Shown here: in pieces, positions 11,201-22,635 of the stretch
Layout of the letters: every line of letters starts with the position of its first letter
How positions within the stretch are numbered: position 1 is the stretch's first letter
Source: Tetradesmus obliquus
Lineage: Eukaryota; Chlorophyta; Chlorophyceae; Sphaeropleales; Scenedesmaceae
Assembly (NCBI GenBank): GCA_030272155.1
Contig: CP126192.1
Span: 3,630,501 to 3,694,500, forward strand
Direction: 5' to 3'
DNA length: 64,000 nt
The notes under the pieces: generated by a model
Database searches by the model: none
Told to the model about the DNA's origin: nothing
What the model saw: the letters and a program-made list of their open reading frames with translations, nothing else
Program-made: the position numbers and the translations under genes

Positions 11201-14200
11201 TCATGTAGCTGAGGCCCAACAGTAATACGCTTGCGGTGGTTTGGCGCAGCGGTGGTGCAGCTTTATACTCTGAGTGCAGCAGACACTGCGGAATAAATGA
11301 AGTCGCAACCTCTTGGTTTTTGTTTTTGTTGCTGCCACATTGCTGCTGCAGGCGAGGCATCTGCACTGGGCCATGCGTGTCATGCCAGCAGCGCTGTGGT
11401 GTGCAGCGCACACATCCTGGTCCTGCGGCTAGACCTGCAGGACTTGAGGCAGCTGCTGCACCCTGGCGATATGCAGGTATGCTGCAGCCTGGCGCTTACA
11501 GAACATGCAACGGCAGCCAGTCCCAGCAGAGAGCAAAGCCTCTTCTTGTGACACCATTTACACTGGGCATGAGTCAGTCTGCAAAGGTAAAGTTCAACTC
11601 AAGTTGATGTGAGTGGTTTGTACTGTTGTTTGCTGTGCCTGCAGCACCTTGCGCAGCTGCTGCAGCTGAGGGAGGAGGAGCGGCAGCAGCGCCTGCACGC
11701 AGCAGCAGTCACCACCAGCGCAGTGCTGAAGCAGCAGCAGCACGTGAAAGCAGCAGCGCTGAGTGCGAGTGGCATCACAGTGGGCAGCAATGCTGTGCTT
11801 GCACTGCCGGGGGAAGGTGCAGGTGGCAGGCAAAATGCAGCTGTGTCAAGTGCAGGCGGCCAAAAGCAGGCTGGGCTTCCTCTGCCACTATCTACAGCAG
11901 CAAGCTTAGCTGCAGCCATTGCAGCTGCTGGCGGCAGCCCAAGGAAGGACCTGCCATCAAGGATTGAAAGAGAAAAGGTGGGCAAAGCATGTTTGGGCAG
12001 TGAAACTCGACGCGTGTGCTGCTCAGTTGCTGCTCCCAACTTCATCTGGTGTAGTCACCAAGGCAAATGTTTGCTGAGAGGCGCGTGGCTTCATGCTGCT
12101 GTAGGTCACAGCAGTGCAGCAGCTGCTGGAGCGGCTTACTGCGTCAAACGAAGAGATGGAAATCTCACAGTCACTGGCCATGAGTGCAGCTGTTGCAGCA
12201 CTGGCGGCTGCGCATGCAGACACCACTGGCAGTAGCAGCAGCAGCAGTGGGGTCAGGAGGAGCACTTGCACTTCCAGCCAGATGGCCTGTGCAGCAGCAG
12301 CTGCTGCCAGCAGCCAGCATGGAGCGCTTAGGCACAGCAGCGCCGCTGGCGATGGCAGCTGCAGCAGCTTGCTGGGAGAAGGCCGCCGCACCTGCTCGCC
12401 TCCCAGCTGCAGGCACAGCAGCCCGCTTGGCCAACAGCACATATCAGCCGCAGAGCTGCTGCTGCCGCTTAACCTGCAGCGCAAACTGGAAGCTGTGCTG
12501 CATAGAGCACCGACATTTGAAAGCACCCGTAGCAATGCTTTCAGCAGTGGCAGTAAGCACCGCGGGCACGGGCACAGTACAAGGCACGCAGGCTCAGGCA
12601 GCACTCCAGGAGGTGCTGGCATTGGTGCTGGCACCAACTGCAGCAGCAATGGTGCCGGCTGCAGTTGCAGTCAAGCAGGAAAGGAGCTCAGCTCGCGGCA
12701 TAGGGGCAGCAGCCCAGGAAAGGAAACCACTCCTGCCAGCCCAAGGATAGCAGCAAGCAGTGAGCCTGGCAACAGACACGGGAACAAGGGGAGCTTGACA
12801 GCTAGAGCTTATCACAGTGCAAGTGGCTGTCAAACAGACAGAGCAGCAGAGCGTCACCTGCAGTGCTACACCAGCAGGCAGGTCCACAGCAGCAGCGAGT
12901 GCCGCACTGCACTAGCAGCTGCCAGCAGAGGCGGTTGGCTGGCAGCACAGCACGTGCCTGCGGGTGGGGACTTCACGAGCGACGGAACTGGCGCTGTATT
13001 GCAGCACAGCACAAGCAGCGGGAGCAGCAGCAGCAGCAGCTTGGCGCAGCAGAGCTGCTGCACCTGCTCTGCAGCTGGCGCTGCAAGCAGCTTAGGTGAA
13101 CCAGCTGCTGCTGGTGCTGCCGCAGGGAGTCTGGTGCAGCACCGCCAGATGCCACGTGCTGCATGTGATCAGGCCAGCCGCGCAATCAGCCCCAGGGCCA
13201 CCCAGCAGCCTCAGTCAGCGCCCCACCTGAGCAAACCCTCAAGTCCAGGCCCTGGAAGCCCTAGGCTCAAACCGCTTGGAAGCTGCACAGCGCCTCAAGA
13301 GGGCGGCCATGCATGCAAGATGCAAGTACAGGGTATCAGCGCTGCAGGGCATGCAGATGGACATGCCGAAGGCGATGGTAGTGCGGCGGCAGCAGCAGCA
13401 GCAGTTGGCCAACACCATGGTGGACAACAGCAGCATGTGCAGCGGCAGCTAGCAGCCATACACCAGCAGCATGGAGTGTTGTGTTGCTCAGCAACAGATG
13501 GCTTCTTCCTGACAGATGTGCCAGCATGGCTGCAGGACGCAGCGTGCATGCCGCCTGTCTCACAGGAGGCAGCAGCAGCAGTGTCAGCAGCAGTCACTGC
13601 AGCAGAGGCGATGCGCGCCAGCAACAGCATCGATCTTTGCATCAACAGAGCTGCCTCTCCACGCACCAGCCGATCCATGCACAGCCCTAAGCCATCTCTG
13701 GGCATAGTTTCTGTGGAGCTGGCAGAGGGCTTGGCTGCTGCTGGTGCAGCCAGCATGGCTGGCTCCAGATTAGCCACACCACGCAGCCCAGCAGCAGCAG
13801 CAGGGGCGGGTGCACTGAGGTCCAGCAGGGCTGTGTCGGCAATGGCAGCGCTGCAATCAGCGCTGACATCTGCAGGCCAGGTGACAAGCAGACATACAAC
13901 AAGCTGCGTGCACTGCACGGACGGCGCTGCTGGTGCTGCTGGCGGGACAAGTAGCAGATGCACACAACCAGCTACAATGCAGAACTTGGCAGCCGCAGCT
14001 GCAGCGGCAGTGGCAGCAGCTGGTGCTGGAGGTGGGGAGAGTGTGGCTTTGTCATCGCCACGCACCAGCCGAACCAGCCACAGCAGGCCAGTTCCTGTGC
14101 GTGTGTTCTCAGCAGTAGACGCCAGCGTGTGGCAAGCGGCAGAGGCTGCGGCTGGCTGCACTTCATGGTCATTGGGAGTCAGGCTGCTGCAGTCACCTAG

Positions 14201-14753
14201 AGGCACAATGGATGCCACACAAGCACAGCGGGAGCCGCCAGCTCAGCAGATTGCTGTGGACAACCCGCCAGTGGCCTGCCAGAGCATCAGCAGCGGCAGC
14301 AGCAGCAATGTGAAGGCGCAAGAAGCTCAGGCTTTACAGCAGCAGCAGCAGCAGCAGCAGGGTTGTATGCAGCAGCAAGCAACGCGCACCAAAGCTGCTT
14401 CACCGCCAGTTCCTCGGCTTCAGTTGCAGAAGTTACCAAACGTGGACCTGGGCCTGGTCAGCAGCAGTGCAGTGCCCGGCAACATGAAAAGCAGCATCCC
14501 TGCTGCTGCAGAACCTGCAGCCAGCAACCGGCCAGGGGCTTTGTCGGCTACTGCAGTCAAGCAGCAGCAGGTCTCGAAGCCTTCAATTGCAGCAGGCAGT
14601 ACAGCAGGCACTACATCAGCAGGAGTGGCACCTCTACCGTCCTGGCGTAGTGCGCTGACTACAAGATGGCAGGCAGGAGGGAGGTTCAGCAAGCAGGCAG
14701 ACGCCAATGGCGACAACAACCCGCTTCAAGGCAGCCGAACCAGCCGGCTGTAG
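8288..14753 (+). CDS. Large protein with an EF-hand pair nested in a cyclic-nucleotide-binding fold
   Basis: Ten exons join in phase: 8288-8342, 8548-8795, 9014-9320, 9567-9674, 9839-9999, 10268-10549, 10874-11144, 11352-11476, 11645-11977, 12105-14753, giving 1,512 residues. Residues about 85-115 read as the first strands of a CNBD (PGEFKSGIMVYVLQGRVQI). A Ser/Gly/Ala-rich linker follows, then two canonical EF-hand loops, DKDGSGAIDVEE (199-210) and DKDGSGQLEFEE (235-246). The CNBD then resumes with AFGEAALLKGL (about 283-293). A second CNBD-like unit has LYVIQEGNCR (to 387), another Ser/Ala insert, and LLGPGDLAGEASALG (about 472-484). A short coiled coil (VTAVQQLLERLTASNEEMEIS) leads into an 850-residue low-complexity tail. 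There is no kinase or channel domain. A calcium- and perhaps nucleotide-responsive scaffold is an inference. Confidence 0.82.
10189..10219. repeat. AT-rich inverted repeat in intron 5 of the EF/CNBD gene
   Basis: TTATTATGTT (10189-10198) and AACATAATAA (10210-10219) are perfect 10-base arms around an 11-base loop. A second, overlapping hairpin (ATTATG/CATAAT, 10191-10206) competes for the same left arm. The element is far more AT-rich than its surroundings and sits about 50 bases upstream of the exon 6 acceptor. Confidence 0.7.
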
Positions 14754-14992
14754 CCATGCAAGATGTAGCATGGCATGGTTAACATCAGCCGCTGACTTGT
14801 CAGGGACACTGCCTAGCAGCTACATCGTATTCTTTGTGCGGATGTCAAGTGCCGACGTCCGAGCGATCGGGTACGCACCTGCTGCCGTGAAGCAGACTGC
14901 AGGTCACGGCACAGCAGGAGAATAGTCCACCTAGTCGTGATTGTGCAGGATCAATAGGGACCTTTCTACGACAGACCTGTTGATTTTCAGCC
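14754..14992 (+). other. Short intergenic gap (239 bp)
   Basis: This is all the space between the stop of the EF/CNBD gene and the start of the next gene on the same strand. It must hold a 3' UTR, a promoter and a 5' UTR, which is tight for this window. No TGTAA was seen in it. Confidence 0.35.
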
Positions 14993-15998
14993 ATGTCAGT
15001 GACTCAGGCTACGCGCTGCCCTTTCTGCCCAAATGCAACGAGGCAGTTTGCGACTCTAGAGGCCCTGTACCAGCATGCATCAGCAAAGCACGTCGACGAG
15101 TTCAGCAGAACATCAGGTATGCATCCCAGCTCCGGCTCATTCATCGCTGCAGTAAACAGTGGACATCTGTCACCTTGGACTTTATTTCACTGCTGCTGCT
15201 GCTTGCCCACTTCTTCGCTGCAGACTCCCTTCCCTTCCCAGTAAAGCGGCACAACCACATCATGCACCTCATTGAACGGTTTCCAGCACTGTCAAGCATT
15301 CAGTACCCAGCCATAGCGCAGGCACAGCCAAGCTGTGCAGCAGCTCCAGCACCAGCACCAGGAACACCTGCAGCCAACACACACTTGGCATCAGCGTCAA
15401 CATTGCCGCTTGCTATCACGGCGGCAGCAGCAGCAGCAACAGTAGCAGGAGGGCTCCAGCGCTGCAACGGCAAAAACACGCAGCAGTCCGCAGCACCAAC
15501 AGCACCTGCAGCACAGTCACAGACACCAGCAGTACCACTGGCAGTAGTGGCAGCAGCAGGTATGCCAGGGCCAGTGTCAGACGCTGCACCACCCGCAGCA
15601 GCTCATACGACTGCTACCAATGCCGCCCAGCAGCAGGCACCCATCGTGACGGGTGCTGAGACACTTGCTGCGCTAAGGGCGGCACTTGCAGCGGCTGCTG
15701 TGATGCCTTCATCAGCCACTGCAGCAGCAGCAGCAGCAGCAGCAGCGGCAGCAGGCAAGTCAGCAGCAGCAGCAGCACCACCAGCAGTACTTCCTCCAAC
15801 TGTATTTCATGCAGACAACCAACTGAACAGTCCAGTGCAGCAGGCGCTGCAGCAGCCTTCTGCAGGGGCAGGGACAGGCACAGGCACAGCCAGCCAGCCA
15901 GCTGCAGCACAGGGCCACTTGCGCAGCCAAGTGTTGGCGGTGACAGTGCCGGCCGGCCAGTCAGGCGACAACCCTGCAGGCACTTCATGCAGCGCCGT

Positions 15999-16033
<35 letters not shown>

Positions 16034-16458
16034 CTGCAGGAGCAAATCCCAATGCCCAGGGTGGCCAGAGCCAGCGTGCAGCTCCCACTTCAGGGCCACA
16101 AGCGGGTGTGGTGCAGGCAGACACCGACAATGACGCAGCAGCAGCAGCAGCAGCAGCAGGACTAGTAGCGGCAGCGCTGCCAAGCCCTGGCAGCGGCCGC
16201 CATGCAGGGCCAGCAGCTGCAGCGGAGCACGCAGCCGTGCCCTCCATGCTGCGGCTGTCCGATCCTCGCAACTTGGGCAGGCTTTTGCTGCCTGCTGAAG
16301 TGCTGCAGCAGCTGTATGCCCACCTGGCTCCTGAAGACTGGCGGCAGGTGCACCTGGTGAACAAGTACCTGTCCAGGGCCATGCTGCAGCAGCGAGTGCA
16401 GCAGGCGGGCCGGCTGGGCGCATGTGTGGCAGCACTCAGGAAGCTGCTGGTGACTGCG

Positions 16459-16492
<34 letters not shown>

Positions 16493-17721
16493 GTGGCAGT
16501 GGCGGTAGCAGCAGGGCTTGTGCAGCTAGTGCCAGTGCTGGAGCAGGGGCAGCAGCAGGCGCACAGCAAGCTGCAGCAGCTGCACAGCATGCTGGAGCTG
16601 GGGTCTTGCAGGACGCTGCAGGCTGCGCTGCTGGCCTGCAGGTGGATGTGCGCGTCACGCAGGGCAGCAGGCGCTATGAGCTGAAGCAGCTCAGCAGCAG
16701 CAGGCAGCAGGTGGCGCTAGCAGACAGCCTTATGTCACAGCTGGCAGCTGGCAGGAGTGAGCAGCAGCAGGCTCCAGTGCAGCTGGTGGTCTGGATGTCT
16801 GCTGCCCCTGCCCCTTGCGGCACAGCAGCCGCAGCAGCTGCTGCCCCTGAGCTTGCCGCTGTTGCTGGCGCTGCGGAGGCACCAGCAGCGCATGCCATTG
16901 CTGATTCAATGCCTAGGCTGCTTGGGCTGTTGGGATGTGCTGTGCCCGGGCTCTTGCAGAGCAGCGCTGCAGCAGCAGGCTCAGGTCTGCAGGCACCTGC
17001 GGCAGCAGTTGTGCAGGACGATGGCAGTGGCAGGGGTGATGCTGGCAGCTGCACTGGCGTGGTGCAGCTGCAGCTTCAGCAGCAGCTGCTGCAGCAGGCT
17101 GCGGGGCACAGCACCAACCATGCAGAAGTTCATGCGAAGATCACCGTCGCTAGCACTGAGGAGGCATGTGCAGTGTGGGAACGGCTGGTGGACAGGTGCG
17201 CTGCAGCCGCAGTCTGGTTACAGAGTTATGCCGCGCTAGGTGTACAGTCTCCACCAGGTGTTAGCGCAAACCGTGTGAGCCTGCTGTCCTGGCATGTGCT
17301 TGGCGTCCTTGCAGTTTTATTGCTGATATGTGCGGCAGCGGGTGCTCGCCCTTGTATTCAACCTGTTGTGGCTCATACCATCCGAGATGGTGCCAGGAAC
17401 CACATGTAATTATCCTCTCTCATATGAAGTGCTTGTGAACAGCGTGCCAGGTCGCGCAATGAAAAGCGCACCATGCTTAATCTCGCAGCCAGTCGCCACA
17501 GCTCCTGTAATGGCAGTGTGCATTTCCGTATTTCATTCAACAACGTTGTTGTGCTGCTGCGTGGCTGCAGGGGCTGCGCAAGCTTCCTGGAGAGGGTGCT
17601 GCCTGCCAGGGCAAGCTTGACTGTGGTGCTGGCCTGCAGGCAGTGTGCGCATGCTGGCGGCAGCCAGGCTGCTGGTGAACTGGCAACGCTGCAGCTGCAG
17701 GGCACGGCAGAGCTGGCTTAG
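14993..17721 (+). CDS. Unrecognised protein with zinc-finger-like N-terminus and F-box-like segment
   Basis: Three exons (14993-15116, 15224-17195, 17571-17721) give 748 residues. The first 35 residues contain CPFCPNATRQFATLEALYQH followed by ASAKH, a Cys2-His2-type spacing (C-x2-C-x14-H-x4-H). A long Ala/Pro/Gln-rich linker follows, including an (CAG)11 polyQ run. Residues about 415-465 (LLLPAEVLQQLYAHLAPEDW, then RQVHLVNKYLSRAM) resemble an F-box: LP, a hydrophobic helix, then W and a second helix. The rest is mildly conserved-looking sequence in Ala-rich spacers. If the F-box is real the protein would act as a substrate receptor in an SCF ubiquitin ligase, but this rests on pattern only. 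The zinc-finger start follows an ATG after tttcagcc and fits the splice phase. Confidence 0.7.
16000..16032 (+). repeat. Coding (CAG)11 microsatellite
   Basis: An uninterrupted CAG run is read as polyglutamine in the zinc-finger/F-box-like protein. It is one of the longest pure triplet tracts within an exon of this window. Confidence 0.9.
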
Positions 17722-17892
17722 GCAACCTGGGTGCAAGCGTTGACACAGCTGTTGCTCACCTGCTTACAAGTAAACTTCAACCTATATTTCAACAGCAGCA
17801 GCGAGTCTGTTCCACCATGGCGTGAATGCCCGGCAGGTCTGCCAGCAACTCCAGTGGACTCCAACTGCCTCGGAGGCAGTTATGCATGAGTA

Positions 17893-17897
17893 TGTAA
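17893..17897 (+). terminator. Candidate TGTAA poly(A) signal
   Basis: It lies 172 bases after the stop of the zinc-finger/F-box-like gene and is the first TGTAA after that stop. Confidence 0.35.
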
Positions 17898-18343
17898 GGC
17901 AGAGCTGCAAGCAGTTGTGGTTGCATCCCTTGCAGCGCTTGATGCTGCAGGTGCTGCTATATGTTGTTGAAATGCGCGCCACTGCACGTTGGTGGTTGCA
18001 CACAAGTAATCACAGGGTGCGTCAGAAGGCTGGTTATGGCATGCGCGGCCTGCAGGACAATCGTCGGTATTACTGTCACCAAGTCTTGGAAACCATCATT
18101 TGACGTGAAGTGGCTCTGAGCACATTTGCCGTCGTTACGGCTACACCAACAGCCAGTATCAACTGGTGCTTCCACTGCAATGCAGTGGTGGAAATGGCAG
18201 CTGCAGGCGTGGCGCTCACATGGAGCTGTGTGGACGGAGATCCCATCAAAAGCTGTTGATACAAGTCCTTAAAGCTTATGTAGCCCTTCCTGCGGTTTGT
18301 CTGGTGCACCCAGCGATGAGTCACTGGCAGCGGTCCGCAACAT

Positions 18344-18361
18344 GCCGGACCTAGGTCCGGC
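18344..18361. repeat. Perfect 18-bp GC-rich palindrome
   Basis: GCCGGACCTAGGTCCGGC is its own reverse complement with no spacer. It lies about 310 bases upstream of the start codon of the receptor-like kinase. Confidence 0.9.
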
Positions 18362-18671
18362 CTTGTCATTGACCTGTATGCGCAACCGATGAATTGGCCA
18401 GCGCTTGATACTGATACCACCGTCACAGTGGTCATGTTGTTCAAGTGTTGCTGTCCTTTCGTTTTGCTGGTAATCGCAATGGAACACCTCCAGTGATCCT
18501 TCGTGATGTGCTGTCTGCTTCGCGTGCACTGCCATTGCTACCTTGTTCGTTCTTGTGATGCTACTTTAGATTACAGAATACAGAGGCATTAGCACATTTA
18601 CACCAGACGGCTTGTGCACGGAGCACCAGCATTGCCGCTGGTGTGACTGCCAGCAGTGACAGCAGCATATC

Positions 18672-21600
18672 ATGGCAGGCCACAGCAAACCCCGTACTTG
18701 TTTTGTTACTTTGTTTTTACTAGCCCTGGTGCTGCAGCACGCTACAGCAGCAGGAAATCAGGCGCCTGCCAGCTCAGAAGAAGCAACATGGACTGCAGAC
18801 ACATTGACCATCCACAGGCAGACAGTGGGCCATGTGCTGCTTCAGGCTTTGCGCGACTCGTCCATCACCACTATAATATTTTCAGCCCCTGACTTCGCTC
18901 TGCACTCGGCTTGGGATACCATGGGGCCAGTGATGATAAGCAGGAATATCACAGTGACGTCTGTCAGCAATCCCCCCACGGTGTTGGACATGCGGTTCCT
19001 ATCTGGCCGCATTGCCCTGGACACAGGAGTGGATTTCACCTTCAGGAACATCAACCTGGCAAATGACAGGCAAGTCGGCTGATGAATGCAGCAGGTTTCA
19101 GGCTTGTGTGCAGAAGAAGGTATGCAGATGCAGCTGCTTGCAGGAGTTTGGCTGTGCAATGTCCAGCCAGTCCCTTAGTTGGCAGCGCAGGCGTGCCTCC
19201 ACACCAGCTGTCCAGTGCTTTTGCAGACGATAGCAATTGCACTTTTGTTCCTACATCACAGTTGCTGGGCTGGCCAGCGTTCAGCAAACACTGAGGTGCT
19301 TGAACCTCTTGCGCCCCTTCAAATCCGCAGCTCGCGTAATACTGCTATCATTCCCTGCGTCTTTGCCACATGCAGGATGCTGGGAGGATTTGGAGTGGAC
19401 ATCTTCACCGGAGCAGGCAGCAGCTCGCGTGTAATAATGCAAAACGTGTTTCGCATCAAAGTTGTGTGCTTCACGCCGGAGGATGGCCTGAAAGTGGCCC
19501 TGGCAACGCCGCCGCCTGCAGGCTATCCTGCAAACAACATCAGCATCTTCACACAGCAGATCTGCATCACAGCCAGCGGCAACAGCCGCTGCTACAACCA
19601 CGACATGCACTTCCAGCAGCACGTGCTGTTCATGGCGCCCGACCACAGCAACGACAAGAGTGCAGCGGCAGGCGTGCATGATGATGGCTACACCCTGGTG
19701 CACCTGAACACCACACGCCTGTGTGAAGCGTTCTACAGTGATCAGGCGAGTGACAACAGCGGCACAACAGCAGTGCTGTCATGTTTCTGGCTGCCTTGCC
19801 AGGCTCAGTCAGGCGACGGAGTGTCATGGCAATCCATACCGGCACTCAACGGCAACAGCAGCTGCGTTGGTGGCAATCTACCACTGCCTCTTGACCCGTG
19901 GCAACCCGGTGCTTATACTGCGAGCTTGGTTGGGACGCGTTGCAATCCTGTGCTTGTACTACTAGCATGATCACAGGGCGCAAGAGGTGAACATGAACGG
20001 TGCTGTGCTGCTGTCTGATGGCATGATGCAGTGCCTGGAGCAGTTTGGCCAGCTGGAGTGCTGGAAGGAGGTCATGCACAGGCTGCACCCAGCAGGGCAG
20101 GCAGCCACCAAGCTGACCAGCGGTGCCATTGCAGGCATTGCTGTTGCGGGTGCGTGTTGCTAATTGGGGACACCAGCGCGCCCAATGTTCTGCGGCAATG
20201 AATGCATGAATGCATGCTGGTGGTGGTGGTGCCGCATGTGGCGTGAACGAAATGCGCTGTGGCGCAATTTGGCTGCTTTTGAAGAGCCTGTGTTGCACTG
20301 CGCTTCTGTGTGTTGCTCTACCGCAGGTGCTGTTGTGGTTGCAGCTGTGCTGCTTTGCCTGGGTTTCCGCTCCAAGATCTTGCTCAACTGCGTGAGGGCG
20401 GCTGGCAAGCCATTCCACGACAAGCTTGTCGCAGCAGGGTGAGCTTGGCAGGCTCTGCAAGCAGCTGCTGCTGTGGATATCAAGCATACCTTGCATTGCG
20501 TGTTTTGCTGCTGCGCTGGTGCAGCTGCATGCACTCTGCCTGTGATGATGCACACTGAACTGGTACACGCTGAATGTGTCCATATGTATGATATGAGCGT
20601 GCCTGGGGCTGCTGTTTGACTGCAGGCTGTCCCCTGACCACACCCCTGTAACTGGGCCCGGCAGAAAGAGCAGCAGCGCCTGCCCATTCAATTGCCCAGA
20701 TGCTTTGGAGGGCATCACGCTTGGTGAGCTCCACATGCCCTGACATGCTGATGCCATGTGTGTGTCGCCGCCTAGCGCGCATACTGCTACAACGCAGTCT
20801 GCTTAAGCTCGAATCCTGCTTTTGGCAGCAACACCATCACTAATGAACTGTCTGTGAGCATCAGCACCTTGCCCACTAACACTGCTGCCATTCGCCAGCA
20901 GTGCTAGCTACGACATGCCCCCACAGCCATGCAATGCTGCTGACGTCACTGTGCAATGTTACTTAACATATCTGCTCCTGCAGGTCCCCTGCTAGGCAGC
21001 GGCAGCTTTGGCAAGGTGTATGCAGCGCGCTGGCGGGACGCTGATGTGGCAGTGAAGATCATCCCTTGCAGGAAAGCAGAGCTGCAGCGGGTGCTGCAGG
21101 AGGCGCAGACCATGCTGCGGCTGAGGCATGCAAATGTTATGGGGGCGCTGACGTATGCTGTCGTGACAAGCCCCCAGCCGCCGCTGCACGACAATGTCGG
21201 GGTGAGCGTGCACTGGGGTGTTGTTGCAGTACTTAGTTGCTAAATCTGCTGCAGTGTTTCTGCTGGTGCTTGCTGTAAACGATGACATGGTAGCAAGCTA
21301 CATGGTGTTCTGAAACCTAGTTCACTGCTTGCTGTGGGTGACCTGTGTTTGCTTGCAGACTGGCGGCAGCTCCGCAAGCTCCCTCTGCAGCTCTGCTGCT
21401 GGCCCTGCAACGCCAGAAGCATCTGCACCTGGCAAGCCCGCCCGCCACATCACAGCCGGCAGCAGCAGCAGCAGCAGCTGGCTCCACAGGCTGGTCTCAT
21501 CCAGGCTTAGCAGAAGCTCTGCTGTCAGTGGTGACAGCAAGCAACCTGATGCAGCCAAGAGCACAGCATGGGCTGATGATGACATCGAAGCAGGCCTAGC

Positions 21601-22599
21601 AGCTGTCAGCTGCAGTGCTAGCAGCACGCCTGCACCTGCCAATACAGCAGGTGCTGCAGCAGCGGCAACAGCAAGTGATGCCAGCCGCTTCAGCAGCAGC
21701 GATGCCGGCCGCAGGGCTAGCATCCAAGCTACGGCTGGCAGTCTGCCCATCAAAGCACACCTGCCAGGTGGCTCATCCTATACGTCAACAGCAGCAGGAC
21801 GCAGCACTGAGGCCAGCAGCTGCGCCATAGGAGAGGATGCAGAGGTAGGATAGGCTGAACGAGTCAGTTGTGTATCGCTTTGTGTGAAACTCGGTCGTTG
21901 TGTGTTGTGCTTGTACGGCGCTCGTACGATCATTGCGTCGGCTGTGCTCTGTACAACCACAACTGCCCGCTTCCACACAATCATCCCGATCATTGATTCA
22001 CAACTGCACCAACTTGACCTCAAATGATGTACTTGCCTCTGCTGCTGCGCTGCTGCAGGTGTGGCTGGTGATGGAGTGCTGCGATGGCGGCACCCTCAAG
22101 GAGGCTGTGCCACACTGCACTGACAGCCCTCACTGCAAGGTAGGGCACGCATGTCACCAGCGAGCCATGTAGCTCTGCCTTCAAATGCCCGGCGAGCATC
22201 AACTACGGTTGCTGAGTGCTGCAATCTGGTGCCCTGCTTGTAGTAGATGCCTCTATGCGGATTGCTTAGCGGTTGCTCTTGATAGAGCATCCCAGCCTGA
22301 GGTCGCTTAGTGACAACTCATCCACACCTGCTGCTGCTGCTGCGCTGCTGGTGGCGTCAGGTGGAGCTGCTGCGCCACCTGCTGGAGGTTTCTGAGGGCA
22401 TGAGCTACCTGCACGCAGAGGTGAGCACAGCTCCAACAGACAGCTGGCAGATGCGCTGCGTTTTGGCATGCTGATGGTGTCATCTCACATCACTGCAGTG
22501 GCACGCACTGCCACACCTTCATCCATGATAGCCAACAGGTGTTGGCAGGACAGCAACATCCAGGATGACATGCTTTATACATCGCTGCTGATATCTTGT

Positions 22600-22635
<36 letters not shown>

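Larger units (their letters stand above)
17722..18671 (+). other. Intergenic region with an 18-bp perfect palindrome
   Basis: It probably contains the 3' UTR of the preceding gene (candidate TGTAA at 17893-17897) and the 5' region of the receptor-like kinase. No supported gene was seen. The palindrome at 18344-18361 is listed separately. Confidence 0.35.

Noticed and set aside
13295-14218. 307-codon minus-strand ORF
   Set aside because: It is the antisense of the Ala/Ser-rich tail of the EF/CNBD protein. CAG-rich coding DNA keeps several frames open by composition.
20803-20820. B-box-like GCTCGAATCC
   Set aside because: No A-box at tRNA spacing and no cloverleaf pairing around it.
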